DNA of 64,000 nt from JBEKTW01 sp049515655 (GTDB lineage: Bacteria > Bacteroidota > Ignavibacteria > UBA10030 > SZUA-254): NCBI GenBank assembly GCA_049515655.1, contig JBEKTW010000015.1, forward strand, positions 1 to 64,000, given 5' to 3'. The notes beneath the pieces are model-generated. The model did no database searches and was not told the origin of the DNA. It saw only the letters and a list, made by a program, of their open reading frames with translations. This document shows, in pieces, positions 1 through 8,624 of the stretch. The position numbers and the translations under genes were made by a program. Numbering within the stretch: position 1 is the stretch's first letter; the number at the start of each line of letters is the position of its first letter.

Positions 1-192
1 TATCTCGAATTATTTAATTGTGGTCTCTTTAAGGAGAGAACCACGGATAGCAGATTGGTTTGAATTCACAACTAACATCTTTTCTTTACCCTCAATTTGC
101 TTTTGTACATAGCAGAGGGTAGTGAAAGACATAACGCTTGACATTGCAAAAGTTTCTCCCGTCACGATCTGTTCTGCCCAATCCTACCCGAC

Positions 193-221
193 TTGCATTT
201 TTGTATACCAAAACCTATATT
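193..221 (+). promoter_or_regulatory. Sigma-70-like promoter of the metal operon
   Basis: A -35-like TTGCAT (193-198) and a -10-like TATATT (216-221) are separated by 17 bases, and the first gene starts at 255. The -10 box runs into a dyad at 220-235, the arrangement expected for repression by the downstream DtxR-type protein. The rest of 1-192 shows no gene; another TTGACA at 138-143 has no matching -10 box. Confidence 0.5.
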
Positions 222-235
222 TGGGCGTGCCTAAA
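220..235. promoter_or_regulatory. Probable DtxR/MntR-type operator
   Basis: TTTGGGC-GT-GCCTAAA is an inverted repeat with one imperfect arm position. It closely resembles the TTTAGGC...GCCTAAA operators bound by DtxR/MntR-family metalloregulators. It begins at the last base of the -10 box and covers the expected transcription start, so a bound repressor would block initiation. The first downstream gene encodes a DtxR-family protein, so autoregulation is inferred. Confidence 0.55.
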
Positions 236-254
236 ATAGATTAGATGCCTTGGA

Positions 255-935
255 ATGAATCAGTCAACGGAAGATTATCTCAAAAGCATTTACCATCTAC
301 AGATTCGCCTCGCCGCGGAACATGCTGCGAAGGCAGAGGAACAGGTCGTACCGACGTCAGTCCTGGCTAAACATCTGAAGATCGGTGACGGCTCGGTCAC
401 CGATATGGTCAAGAAACTCTCGGAAAAACAGCTCATCAATTATGAACCCTACCAGGGTGTAACGCTCACGGAAGCCGGACGCCGCGTGGCGCTCAAAATG
501 GTCCGGCGTCACCGTCTGTGGGAAATGTTTCTCGTTAAATTTCTCGGCTACACGTGGGATGAAATTCATGACGAGGCCGAACTCCTCGAACATGTGACGT
601 CGGATGAAATGGAAATTAGACTCGATAAAGCGCTCGGTTACCCCAAGGTCGACCCCCACGGAGACCCCATCCCGACCGCCGATGGAGTGCTCAAGAAAAT
701 CACGTATCGGCGGCTCTCGCAGTGCGACGCTCGCGATGCGGGCATTATCGTGCGCGTCAGCGATGAAAGCCAGGAAGCCCTGCAACTTCTCACGAAACTC
801 GGTCTGGGGTTGAACAAGAAAGTGCAGGTCAAACAAAAAGTAAAATTCGACGGCTCCGTTATCGTTAACGTTGGGCGAAAGGAAATCCCGCTGAGCCCCC
901 TGCTCGCAAAAAGTATTTTTGTGGAGATTCTCTAA
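255..935 (+). CDS. DtxR/MntR-family metal-dependent repressor with FeoA-like C-terminal domain
   Basis: This 226-residue protein is a metal-responsive transcriptional repressor, by family knowledge. The N-terminal ~65 residues form the DtxR winged helix (SVTDMVKKL recognition segment, about 47-55). A metal-binding and dimerisation domain follows, rich in His/Glu (HDEAELLEHVTSDEME region, about 105-120). The last ~75 residues resemble the SH3-like FeoA domain of the longer DtxR subfamily. The next gene is an Nramp transporter starting 25 bases downstream, which favours manganese or iron as the sensed metal. An operator-like dyad sits at 220-235. The ATG at 255 lacks a strong ribosome site, but homology begins immediately at MNQSTEDYLK. 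Whether it senses Mn or Fe cannot be told from sequence. Confidence 0.9.
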   Translation: MNQSTEDYLKSIYHLQIRLAAEHAAKAEEQVVPTSVLAKHLKIGDGSVTDMVKKLSEKQLINYEPYQGVTLTEAGRRVALKMVRRHRLWEMFLVKFLGYTWDEIHDEAELLEHVTSDEMEIRLDKALGYPKVDPHGDPIPTADGVLKKITYRRLSQCDARDAGIIVRVSDESQEALQLLTKLGLGLNKKVQVKQKVKFDGSVIVNVGRKEIPLSPLLAKSIFVEIL

Positions 936-960
936 GAGACTCTTGTACCGTGATAGGAAG

Positions 961-2382
961 ATGGCGTCCGAAAAGAAGAACCCAGAATCGACAACGGATG
1001 GCACCCGAGTGAGTGAGTCCAAAGGCCATCCTTCGTTGGAGGGGATGCACAGCACGGTACAGGTACCTCATCCCCGCGCAGGGTTCTGGGAGAACTGGCG
1101 TGCGTTTGTGGGGCCGGCGCTGCTGGTCAGCGTGGGCTACATGGACCCCGGCAACTGGGGTACCGACCTGCAGGGAGGAGCTCAGTTCAAGTACGGGTTG
1201 TTGTGGGTCGTCGGTCTGGCCAGTCTTATGGCGATCTTCATCCAGATCATCGCTGCCCGCCTGGGAGTGGTGACCGGTAAGGATCTCGCTCAATGCTGTC
1301 GCGATTGGTATCCACGCTGGACTCGCTGGCCCAACTGGCTTTTCTCCGAGCTTGCCATCGGTGCCTGCGATCTGGCGGAGGTGCTCGGCAGCGCCGTCGC
1401 GCTCAACCTCTTGTTTCATATCCCGCTCCTGTGGGCGGTCATTATCACGGGCCTCGACGTCTTGCTGCTTCTGGGTCTGCAGCGGTTCGGCATGCGCACC
1501 ATTGAAGCCGTTGTGCTGCTGTTGGTAACAACCATCGGAGCGTGCTACTTCATCGAGATTTTCGTGCTTCCACAGACACAGCCGAGCTTTCTGGAAATGG
1601 GGAACGCGCTGCTCTCCGCGAACATGCGGCAAGTGGGAATGATCTACGTGGCGATCGGCATCATCGGCGCGACAGTGATGCCGCACAACCTGTATCTGCA
1701 TTCCGCGCTGGTCCAGAGTCGTAAGTTCCAGAGAGACGAAGCGTCAATGCGCCGCGCCGTCCAGTTCAATACGATCGATTCTGCCGCCGCCCTGACCATC
1801 GCATTCTTCGTGAATGCAGCCATTCTTGTGCTCGCTGCGATGGTGTTCTATGGAAAAGACAGCGTGACTTCAGCCAGCGGGCAGATTATAAGGTTCGCTG
1901 CCAACAGCGACTGGATCAGGGTCGCGTACCTGACGCTCGCACCGCTTTTGGGAACGGTCGTCGCTAGCACGCTCTTCGCTGTGGCGCTCCTGGCGAGTGG
2001 CCAGAGCAGCACGATCACCGGCACGCTCGCCGGTCAGGTGGTGATGGAGGGCTTCATGCACTGGCGGATCAAACCGTGGGTGCGCCGGCTCATCACCCGC
2101 ACGGTGGCTATTCTGCCGGCGGTCTTCATTATCGGGTTGCGCGGCAACGGCAGCGTCACAGAACTCCTGACTCTTAGCCAGGTGGTTTTGGCTTTGCAAC
2201 TCCCGTTCACGATGTTCCCGCTTCTCCAGTTCACGAGTTCGCGTAAGCGGATGGGAGCATGGAAGAATGGTTGGTTCTTGACAGTGACCGGTTGGGGGAG
2301 TGCTCTCTTGATAACAGCAATGGACATCTACGCTCTGCCGGATTCACTGAAAGCCGCATGGCACGTCATTACCGGCGGATGA
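961..2382 (+). CDS. mntH: Nramp-family divalent metal (Mn/Fe) transporter
   Basis: Predicted proton-coupled inner-membrane importer of Mn2+ or Fe2+, 473 residues with about 11 hydrophobic segments. The two diagnostic Nramp metal-site motifs are present: DPGNW in the first membrane segment (about residue 62) and MPHNLYLHS in the sixth (about residue 240). I chose the ATG at 961, just after an AGGAAG; an upstream TTG at 919 in the same frame would overlap the repressor gene. The first ~40 residues are hydrophilic and variable. It lies directly behind the DtxR-type gene and ahead of a universal stress protein gene 27 bases downstream, so the three probably form one metal-regulated operon. The symbol rests on family and context; substrate preference is inferred. 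Confidence 0.9.
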   Translation: MASEKKNPESTTDGTRVSESKGHPSLEGMHSTVQVPHPRAGFWENWRAFVGPALLVSVGYMDPGNWGTDLQGGAQFKYGLLWVVGLASLMAIFIQIIAARLGVVTGKDLAQCCRDWYPRWTRWPNWLFSELAIGACDLAEVLGSAVALNLLFHIPLLWAVIITGLDVLLLLGLQRFGMRTIEAVVLLLVTTIGACYFIEIFVLPQTQPSFLEMGNALLSANMRQVGMIYVAIGIIGATVMPHNLYLHSALVQSRKFQRDEASMRRAVQFNTIDSAAALTIAFFVNAAILVLAAMVFYGKDSVTSASGQIIRFAANSDWIRVAYLTLAPLLGTVVASTLFAVALLASGQSSTITGTLAGQVVMEGFMHWRIKPWVRRLITRTVAILPAVFIIGLRGNGSVTELLTLSQVVLALQLPFTMFPLLQFTSSRKRMGAWKNGWFLTVTGWGSALLITAMDIYALPDSLKAAWHVITGG

Positions 2383-2409
2383 AACTCAGAATGAGAAAAG
2401 GGGAAATGT

Positions 2410-2826
2410 ATGTATAAAACAATTCTTGTAACACTGCACGGCACTTCAACTGACAGGGCAATCATCGAACACATCAAAGAGCTCGCACAAATTATGCGAA
2501 GCCGGGTGGTGTTGTTGCACGTCGCCGATGGTTGGGCAGCCCGTACGTTTGGTCCTGACGCTGTTAGCCCCGAGATCACTCAAGACAAAGCGTACCTGGA
2601 GAAAATTCAGACAGAATTCCAGTCCGCCGGTATCCCAGCCGAAGCGGAGTTAGCTTACGGTGAACCGGCCGCGGAAATTGTCAAATGGGTCCGGCAAAGG
2701 GGCTGCGACCTCGTGGCAATGAGTACGCATGGCCACCGATTCATCGCCGACCTGTTTCTGGGGACCACGGCCACGCGCGTCCGGCATAGCGTTAACGTGC
2801 CCGTACTTCTTCTCAAGGCGAGATAG
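2410..2826 (+). CDS. Universal stress protein, UspA family
   Basis: A single-domain Usp protein of 138 residues, the usual family length, predicted to be cytoplasmic. The N-terminal strand (YKTILVTLHGT) and the C-terminal ATP-binding type loop are visible: STHGHR followed by GTTATRVRHSVNVPVLLL (about residues 106-135) matches the G-2x-G-9x-G-[ST] nucleotide loop only loosely. A good ribosome site (AAGGGGAA) precedes the ATG. Its place after the Nramp gene suggests co-regulation with metal uptake, but the molecular role of such single-domain Usps is generally unknown. Confidence 0.85.
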   Translation: MYKTILVTLHGTSTDRAIIEHIKELAQIMRSRVVLLHVADGWAARTFGPDAVSPEITQDKAYLEKIQTEFQSAGIPAEAELAYGEPAAEIVKWVRQRGCDLVAMSTHGHRFIADLFLGTTATRVRHSVNVPVLLLKAR

Positions 2827-2949
2827 AGCTTTCAAAAAGCTGGAAGTTCTTTGTAGTGGGATTTTTGCAGGTGTATTCAGATTTGTTTGCACCGGCACGG
2901 CATCGACGACAACGGGAACCACGGCAGGCCGGCTAGTACTGGAAGGATG

Positions 2950-2966
2950 TCCGGAGGTCCTCCGGA
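2950..2966. repeat. Perfect short dyad between convergent genes
   Basis: TCCGGAGG-T-CCTCCGGA gives two 8-base arms around a single central base. It lies between the convergent universal stress protein gene (ends 2826) and the minus-strand gene ending at 2978. There is no T-run on either side, so it is not a classical intrinsic terminator. A one-base spacer fits a protein-bound dyad or cruciform better than an RNA hairpin. Confidence 0.4.
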
Positions 2967-2977
2967 AATAGTAGAAG

Positions 2978-3538
2978 CTATTTCATAAAGGGCGGCTCGG
3001 TTTCATTGTAGCGTGCATATTGTCTCAGCGATATCCAGTTCTTCTTTTTGTTAAGATCGATATACTTATCCTCCGTCACCAAAGTTCCAGTACCCCCCGC
3101 AAGTACTCCTAACGCAACTCCTCCAACTGCGCAGCAAACTAACATCTTGGGACCTCCTCCCTGAGGGTCAAAATTGCTTTTGTATGCTTCTGCTCCTGTC
3201 GGCTCATAGGAAACCAGCATTCCGAGGCAGATACCTCCCGCTAATCCAATCGCGACCCCGTCCCAAAGGTGGGACTTTCCATGAATCATGAAACTCTGAA
3301 TATCCTTCCTGCGAATAGTCAGCATTTCATCCGGATGTGTACTCAAGAATTCGTCAGGAGTACCGATACCCCTCGAAACAATGAGAACACTTTCTCTCAC
3401 TGCCAGAAGTTCTGCTGTTATGCTATCACCGCTTTGGAACTGGATCGTCACCTTCTCGCCGGCGAGCATCAACGATTCGGTAAGCATCCCGAAAAGAGGG
3501 AAAAGTATCATATGCCTGAACATCGGCAGCATAATCAA
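2978..3538 (-). CDS. Hypothetical membrane-associated protein
   Basis: A 186-residue protein of unrecognised family. It opens with a hydrophobic export or anchor segment (about residues 3-26). A small beta-rich region follows (VTIQFQSGDSITAELLAVRE) resembling the LSM/SH3-like strands seen in many secreted FCB-group proteins. Two glycine-rich hydrophobic stretches (about 95-110 and 133-152) look like a glycine-zipper hairpin. The C-terminus is polar. It starts 9 bases after the amidase gene on the same strand and is probably the last gene of the yajQ-amidase operon. Base composition is more AT-rich than its neighbours. Confidence 0.65.
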   Translation of the reverse strand: MIMLPMFRHMILFPLFGMLTESLMLAGEKVTIQFQSGDSITAELLAVRESVLIVSRGIGTPDEFLSTHPDEMLTIRRKDIQSFMIHGKSHLWDGVAIGLAGGICLGMLVSYEPTGAEAYKSNFDPQGGGPKMLVCCAVGGVALGVLAGGTGTLVTEDKYIDLNKKKNWISLRQYARYNETEPPFMK

Positions 3539-3547
3539 ATCCTCGGC

Positions 3548-5110
3548 TTAATCCGGCGTCTCCATGTCCTTACCCTCCTCCAGAGATTTCTCATATCCCT
3601 GCTTGTACCGCTTCACGGCATTGAAGATTGCCTCGGCGATATGCTGTTGCCCCTTTGCGCTCCTCAATGCCTGTTCCTCTCTCCGGTTTGAGAGATATCC
3701 GGTTTCGATGAGCACATTCGGCATCGAAGCGCCGACGAGCACATAGAACCCAGCTTGCTTTACACCGTTATTCTCCTGTTTGAGATACCTTCCCATTTCC
3801 TGCTGGAGGATTCCCGCAAATTGTTCGCTGTACTTGACGTACGCGCTCTGCGCCATTGTGATGAGGATGAAGCGCTCTTCGTTCAATTCCTGATAGCGCT
3901 GTTCATAGTTCTTCTCGAGCTTGATGACATCGTTTTCCCGCTCCGCGATACGAACAGCGTTCTCGGTTTTTCCCGGACGCAGAAGATAGATCTCAAACCC
4001 GTTGGCCGGGGCCGGTTTGCGCGGAGCGGAGTTGCAGTGGATGCTGATGAAGAGCTTTCCCTGGGCCTCGTTCGCGATCTGGCCGCGGCGGTACAACTCA
4101 ATAAATTCATCGGTCTTTCGAGTGTAAACAACTTTCGTGTGCGGCAGGTTCTTCTCAATCAACTTCCCGAGTTTGAGTGCGATGGCGAGCGTTATATCTT
4201 TCTCTTTTGTTCGTGCGACGCCGATGGTTCCCGGGTCGTCCCCGCCGTGCCCCGCATCGATAACGATGCAATCGAGCTTCCACTTGCTTCGTTCGCGGTC
4301 CAACGATCGTTCAACATCGTCGTTTTTTTCCGGCGGCGGTGTCGGGAGCGCAATCAGGATGTCGTTGGAGCCTTCTGCCGGCGACGGCTCGGTGCCCGTG
4401 AACTTTCCTTTCAGCTTAATGGTGAACTGGACAGATGTCGGTGATTGAAACACCATGATTTGTTTCATGATGCCGGATGGCCTTATGGCAGCGATAGCGG
4501 TAGTATCCGCTTTTGCGTTGGCAATCGTTACGTAAAGCCATGTTTCATGAGCTTCCGGTTTCACCCAGCTTTCATAGTCTTTGAGAGTCTTCTTGCATCG
4601 AATATGCACGAGAGCGCCATTACTCTTTTGCTCGACGCTCAGCCCGGTAATGTCGTACGGCGATGCTGCCGGCAGGTCTTCCACGACGATCCGTTTTTCG
4701 TCGGCCTTGAATGTGATGTTCTTTCCGGTGACGGTGCTGAGAACGGGAACGAACGATTCGAGCGGAACGAATATCTGACTCGCTCCAAAGAGAACATCCT
4801 GCGGCAGTTGCACGGAGCTAATGGTGGAATCCTTGTCGGTGATTGCCACGTACGGACTGGTTGCGGTAACCATCACCACGCAGTTATTTGCTTTGAATTC
4901 CAATTGTCTGGTCCCGGAGTGAGCAGTACTCTGGATGTGAAAGCACGAAAGAAGGTCGTTCAGAGCACCGTAGAGCGTTCTTCCGCGAAGGAATGTCGCG
5001 ACCTGCGAGTTGCGGGACGGCTGGTTCAGGAACTGGACGGGGAGGGAATTTTGACAATAAACCGCCGAAGCGATAAGGAGTTGAACAACGAGCAGGAATC
5101 GAATTCTCAT
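3548..5110 (-). CDS. N-acetylmuramoyl-L-alanine amidase (Amidase_3) with AMIN-like N-terminus
   Basis: Predicted exported zinc amidase of 520 residues that cleaves the amide bond between N-acetylmuramic acid and the peptide stem of peptidoglycan. A signal peptide covers about residues 1-19 (MRIRFLLVVQLLIASAVYCQ). A copper-amine-oxidase-like/AMIN-like beta region for envelope targeting follows, up to ~260. The catalytic Amidase_3 domain begins at IVIDAGHGGDDPGTIG (zinc His in the GHGG motif) and includes LFISIHCNS (second zinc His) and VLIETGYLSN (catalytic Glu). I set the start at the ATG at 5110 because the signal peptide begins there; the same frame stays open to 5176 but would overlap yajQ. 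It is 7 bases from yajQ and probably co-transcribed. Confidence 0.9.
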   Translation of the reverse strand: MRIRFLLVVQLLIASAVYCQNSLPVQFLNQPSRNSQVATFLRGRTLYGALNDLLSCFHIQSTAHSGTRQLEFKANNCVVMVTATSPYVAITDKDSTISSVQLPQDVLFGASQIFVPLESFVPVLSTVTGKNITFKADEKRIVVEDLPAASPYDITGLSVEQKSNGALVHIRCKKTLKDYESWVKPEAHETWLYVTIANAKADTTAIAAIRPSGIMKQIMVFQSPTSVQFTIKLKGKFTGTEPSPAEGSNDILIALPTPPPEKNDDVERSLDRERSKWKLDCIVIDAGHGGDDPGTIGVARTKEKDITLAIALKLGKLIEKNLPHTKVVYTRKTDEFIELYRRGQIANEAQGKLFISIHCNSAPRKPAPANGFEIYLLRPGKTENAVRIAERENDVIKLEKNYEQRYQELNEERFILITMAQSAYVKYSEQFAGILQQEMGRYLKQENNGVKQAGFYVLVGASMPNVLIETGYLSNRREEQALRSAKGQQHIAEAIFNAVKRYKQGYEKSLEEGKDMETPD

Positions 5111-5117
5111 TCTCAGC

Positions 5118-5615
5118 TTATCGATAGTTGATATATTGCATCGAGAAATTGAGATCCGCCTTGCGCAGCATTGCAATCACGGCTTGAAGGTCGTCCTTGT
5201 TCTTGCCGCTGACGCGTACCTGGTCGTCCATGATCTGTGCCTGCACCCGCAGCTTCGTGTCTTTGATCATTTTGACGATAAGCTTAGCGTTTTCCTTGTC
5301 GATGCCGTTCTGCAGTTTGATCGTCTCCCTGACGAGGCTGCCGGCGGCCGGTTCAACTTTGCTGTAGGTAAGTGCTTTCAGCGGAACCCCGCGTTTCACG
5401 AACTTCGTTTGAAGAAGGTCGACGGTAGCCTTCATGCGAAAATCGTCGTCAGAGAGGATAACGACTTCATGTTCCTTTTGTAGTAACTCGATGGAAGTTT
5501 TTGAGCCCTTGAAATCATACCGCTGCGCGATTTCCTTCCGCGCCTGGTTGATTGCGTTGTCGACTTCCTGCAGCTCGACCTTCGAAACAATGTCAAAAGA
5601 ACTTGTGTCTGCCAT
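5118..5615 (-). CDS. yajQ: YajQ family nucleotide-binding protein
   Basis: A 165-residue protein matching YajQ (UPF0234) in length and pattern. It begins SSFDIVSKVELQEVDNAI, followed by RYDFKGSKTSIEL and the second half repeat ending AVIAMLRKADLN...MQYINYR. Family members are cytoplasmic, bind nucleotides, and in some proteobacteria act as cyclic-di-GMP effectors; whether that holds here is unknown. The gene lies immediately upstream of the wall amidase on the same strand, with 7 bases between them, which suggests a shared transcript. Confidence 0.93.
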   Translation of the reverse strand: MADTSSFDIVSKVELQEVDNAINQARKEIAQRYDFKGSKTSIELLQKEHEVVILSDDDFRMKATVDLLQTKFVKRGVPLKALTYSKVEPAAGSLVRETIKLQNGIDKENAKLIVKMIKDTKLRVQAQIMDDQVRVSGKNKDDLQAVIAMLRKADLNFSMQYINYR

Positions 5616-5774
5616 GGTATGCTCTAAATATTCCTGGAGAAAAATGCTTTCAGAAAAATCGAAAGAAGTTTCAACCGCGGGAAACTAGTCTGCGCGTCGA
5701 AGCGGCTGTGAGTTTCCTGCTGGGTGGTGGGGTCTTTCGAAATAATTATGACGGATAGTGGACGCTTCATAGAT

Positions 5775-6920
5775 TCATCCTACGAGTGATTCTTTCACAA
5801 TGATATTTCTCTTTCGTAATTCAGCCAGGAATGGCTCCATTGGCACGCATTGCTCCGGCGGAAAAACGCCGTGTGCCGCTATAGTGCCGCTCACGACCAT
5901 CTGTCCGATGATCGATGTAGGGAAGGCCGTCGTTCGCATCATGGACGTCATGTTCAAACTTGTATCATAGTAATCTGTCATCTCATACGCAAGTGTTCTT
6001 TTCCTGTCGTCCATGGTGCCCGAGACAGTGACGCGCATCAGCACGACGTCGGGGCCGTTTGAGGTGAGTTTCTTGCGCAACAGGTTCTCAAAGAACTCCC
6101 GCACGGTCGATGCGGAATTCCCGACTATGATGGGCTCCGCGCTTGCGAACCCGAGCTCAAGGAGCGTTTTGAACTTCTCGCAATGCCCCCGATACCGGAT
6201 GGTTTTATAATCGATGTTTCTCGCCTTTCCATCGAACATTCTGGTCAATGTCGATATGCCGCCGGACGTGTGGAATGCCTCCAGTTTTCCGAACGGTGGC
6301 GGGAATTCAAGTTCTTCGCATTCCGTCATCGATTCGACGTTTTGAATCCTTCCGTCCCGGATCGCTTCCGCCGGCTCAAGATACTCGTTGATGAGCCCCT
6401 CCGCAGAGAAGACGAGCTGGTAGTTCAGCGGTGGCTGCGGGTGCTGGGGAAGCCCGCCGACACGAATGTGGATTTCGTCGACATGCTCGAACTTCTTCGC
6501 GGCTCCGGCAGCTATGACACATGCCATGCCGGGGGCAAGGCCGCAGTTTGGGATGACGCAAACGCCGGCCTCTTTCGCCCGCATACCGAGCAAAAGCTGG
6601 CGGTCGACGACATCCATGTTTCCCCCGAGGTCGCAAAAGTGAACCCCCGCTTCAATTGCAGCCCGTGCCAAAAGATGATTGTGCGTGTACGATGTCGCTC
6701 CGAATGCGACATCGACAGTGCTCATCACGTACACGACGTCGTCATAGTAGTGAACGTCCAGTTTGAGAGGATGGACTTTCTCCCCTAGCGACAGGGCGAC
6801 AGCTTCCGCTCGCTCATAGCTTACGTCGGCGAGGAGTACTTCGGCGACGCCTTCCGAGTGGGCGAGGTCGTAAGCCATCGCGCTTCCCATCATTCCCGCA
6901 CCGATAACAAGGGCTTTCAT
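5775..6920 (-). CDS. Saccharopine dehydrogenase-like NAD(P)-dependent oxidoreductase
   Basis: A 381-residue cytoplasmic dehydrogenase with an N-terminal Rossmann fold (MKALVIGAGMMGSAMA, GxGxxG at residues 7-12). The C-terminal catalytic region follows the saccharopine dehydrogenase/lysine 6-dehydrogenase pattern (CDLGGN and CGLAPGMA, about 100-140). Such enzymes act on saccharopine, lysine or carboxynorspermidine; nothing here fixes the substrate. I chose the ATG at 6920 because a clear GGAGG lies seven bases before it; the open frame extends to 7031, but those 37 residues do not fit the family. It is the last of a run of minus-strand genes after the oxidised-guanine repair set, separated by about 115 bases. 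Confidence 0.85.
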   Translation of the reverse strand: MKALVIGAGMMGSAMAYDLAHSEGVAEVLLADVSYERAEAVALSLGEKVHPLKLDVHYYDDVVYVMSTVDVAFGATSYTHNHLLARAAIEAGVHFCDLGGNMDVVDRQLLLGMRAKEAGVCVIPNCGLAPGMACVIAAGAAKKFEHVDEIHIRVGGLPQHPQPPLNYQLVFSAEGLINEYLEPAEAIRDGRIQNVESMTECEELEFPPPFGKLEAFHTSGGISTLTRMFDGKARNIDYKTIRYRGHCEKFKTLLELGFASAEPIIVGNSASTVREFFENLLRKKLTSNGPDVVLMRVTVSGTMDDRKRTLAYEMTDYYDTSLNMTSMMRTTAFPTSIIGQMVVSGTIAAHGVFPPEQCVPMEPFLAELRKRNIIVKESLVG

Positions 6921-7035
6921 GCAATCCTCCGAGCCGTGAGCGTTGAGCACGGTGCGCCGGCCCAGCACCGAAATGACGGAATCTGTTCCGATAGATCCCA
7001 CTGTTCGAACAATGTGTGATGTGAGAGGCATTTCA

Positions 7036-7674
7036 TCATTTTAAGATCTCCCCGGTCTCCATGCACCAGAAAAGCAGATCGAGTTCATCCATTGGGATAC
7101 GCACATCGTGAGAGAACTGCTGGAATTTATTCTCAATTGCCTTGTAACGTTTCGCGGAAAGCGTCGCCGGTAATTGACGCAGGACACGCATGCGAACGAG
7201 ATTCTTGAGGATATGCCGGTCGAGGATCGCAAGATTGCGATGCCCAATGTTGCGTAAAAAATGCGAGGCTTCTTTCCAACCGATCCCCTTCACGTTCTTT
7301 ACCAGCCACTGCCGCAGCTGCACGCTGGAGCTGCCGGTCGAAAGTTCCCTTCGGATGGATGGAAATTGTTCCTTGACTGCGAGAAGGTGCTTTGCTTTCG
7401 TTCTGTGAAACCGGATATAGAAATCATTCTGGTACAGCAGCGGTTCAGGGTCGATTTCGGAATGGCGGAGGTCGTGGTCACGGAGAAGCCGGACAGCTTT
7501 CGCGGCGTTGACGGCGCTCGACTGCGGCGTCAGGAGACAGTACACGAGCTCGTAGAAATACGCCGACGGCCGGACGGCCGTGAATTCCCCCAACCGTTGG
7601 CGAATTGCCTCCTTCCTTTCTTCATGCAGCTTGCGGAGTTCTTCGATCGTAAGTGGTTGCCGGGGTTTCTTCAT
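7036..7674 (-). CDS. ogg: Ogg-type N-glycosylase/DNA lyase (8-oxoguanine repair)
   Basis: A 212-residue HhH-GPD glycosylase of the compact Ogg2 type best known from archaea and some bacteria. It removes 8-oxoguanine and nicks the DNA by beta-elimination. The helix-hairpin-helix reads VKGIGWKEASHFLRNIG (about residues 129-145), with the catalytic Lys expected in GWKEA. The catalytic Asp lies in ILDRHIL (about 152-158). The C-terminal FWCMETGEILK is also characteristic. Its start overlaps the stop of the MutY-like gene by four bases (ATGA), so translation is probably coupled. With the Nudix gene upstream it forms a complete oxidised-guanine defence set. Confidence 0.88.
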   Translation of the reverse strand: MKKPRQPLTIEELRKLHEERKEAIRQRLGEFTAVRPSAYFYELVYCLLTPQSSAVNAAKAVRLLRDHDLRHSEIDPEPLLYQNDFYIRFHRTKAKHLLAVKEQFPSIRRELSTGSSSVQLRQWLVKNVKGIGWKEASHFLRNIGHRNLAILDRHILKNLVRMRVLRQLPATLSAKRYKAIENKFQQFSHDVRIPMDELDLLFWCMETGEILK

Positions 7675-8624
7675 TTGTGCGCCAGCATTACTCGTGCGTC
7701 GTTCCTGCGTCCTGTCGTGCTCACGATGTCGTCGCGGAGAAGCGCATCGATCAGACTGCTGAGCCAGGGGAGTTCCCGGTTTGTGAAATCCGGTTTGATG
7801 GATTTGCCCAGTTCGGGCATCGAGATTGATCCTCTACCATTCACACTGCGCAGTACTTCAACAATGCTCCCACGCCAGATTCGCCGGGGGACATCCAAGT
7901 ACACCGGCTCAACGCGCATTGCGACTTTTTTCGGTGCACATCCGGAGTGTGACCGTCGCTTCTGATGCGGATTTAAATGGCGGGAACGACACGTCCTTGA
8001 AACCGGGCAGGCGAGACAGTGCGGCTTTTGTGCTTTGCAGGTCGTCGAGCCCAGATCCATGAGAGCCTGATTCCAGGATTGTGTATCGCGCGGGAGGATT
8101 TGTTCTGCAATCAGCGAGATATCTCGTTCGCCCTGAACGTCGGGACATGTTTTTCTCTTCCAGAAGATGCGCGAAAGGACCCGGCGTACATTCACATCCA
8201 CCACGGACGTGTGTTTCCGGAAGGCGAAGCACGCGACGGCGCGGGCGGTGTAGAGCCCGATGCCCGGGAGTCGTTCAAGCGTGTTCACGTCGGCCGGAAG
8301 TTTACCGCCAAATTGTTCCACGACGATTCTTGCAAGATCCCAAAGGCGCGCGGCGCGATTGTTGTACCCCAATCCCTGCCAGGCACGGAGGATATCTGCT
8401 TTGGAGGCGCCGGCGAGGGCATCGAATGTTGGAAACTTCTTCAGAAACAACGGAAGTTTTTCTTCCACCCGGTCTGCCTGGGTTTGCTGAAGCATGATTT
8501 CCGAAAGGAGAATTGCGTAAGGATCCCGTAGTGTTCGCCAGATAAATGGCCGCTGATGAGTCCGGTACCAGGTGTGAATCAGTTTGCGGATGATCTTAAC
8601 GCGCGCCGGGTTCATTGCCTTCAT
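7671..8624 (-). CDS. MutY-family adenine glycosylase-like protein, short atypical C-terminus
   Basis: A 317-residue HhH-GPD/iron-sulfur glycosylase. MutY removes adenine mispaired with 8-oxoguanine. Visible features are the catalytic-Glu region (SEIMLQQTQ, about 41-49), the hairpin LPGIGLYTA (about 119-127), the catalytic Asp in VVDVNVRRVLSR (about 141-152), and a four-cysteine cluster spaced C-x6-C-x2-C-x5-C (about 195-211). Where MutY has a Nudix-like 8-oxoG reader, this protein has ~100 residues that look like a winged helix (PRRIWRGSIVEVLRS and on). MutY usually has DGNV where this has DVNV, so a MIG-like mismatch activity is possible. The first 29 bases overlap the Nudix gene. Confidence 0.82.
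   Translation of the reverse strand: MKAMNPARVKIIRKLIHTWYRTHQRPFIWRTLRDPYAILLSEIMLQQTQADRVEEKLPLFLKKFPTFDALAGASKADILRAWQGLGYNNRAARLWDLARIVVEQFGGKLPADVNTLERLPGIGLYTARAVACFAFRKHTSVVDVNVRRVLSRIFWKRKTCPDVQGERDISLIAEQILPRDTQSWNQALMDLGSTTCKAQKPHCLACPVSRTCRSRHLNPHQKRRSHSGCAPKKVAMRVEPVYLDVPRRIWRGSIVEVLRSVNGRGSISMPELGKSIKPDFTNRELPWLSSLIDALLRDDIVSTTGRRNDARVMLAHK

Noticed and set aside
357..1055. Long minus-strand frame opposite the DtxR gene
   Set aside because: Antisense shadow of a clear repressor gene with no domain features of its own.
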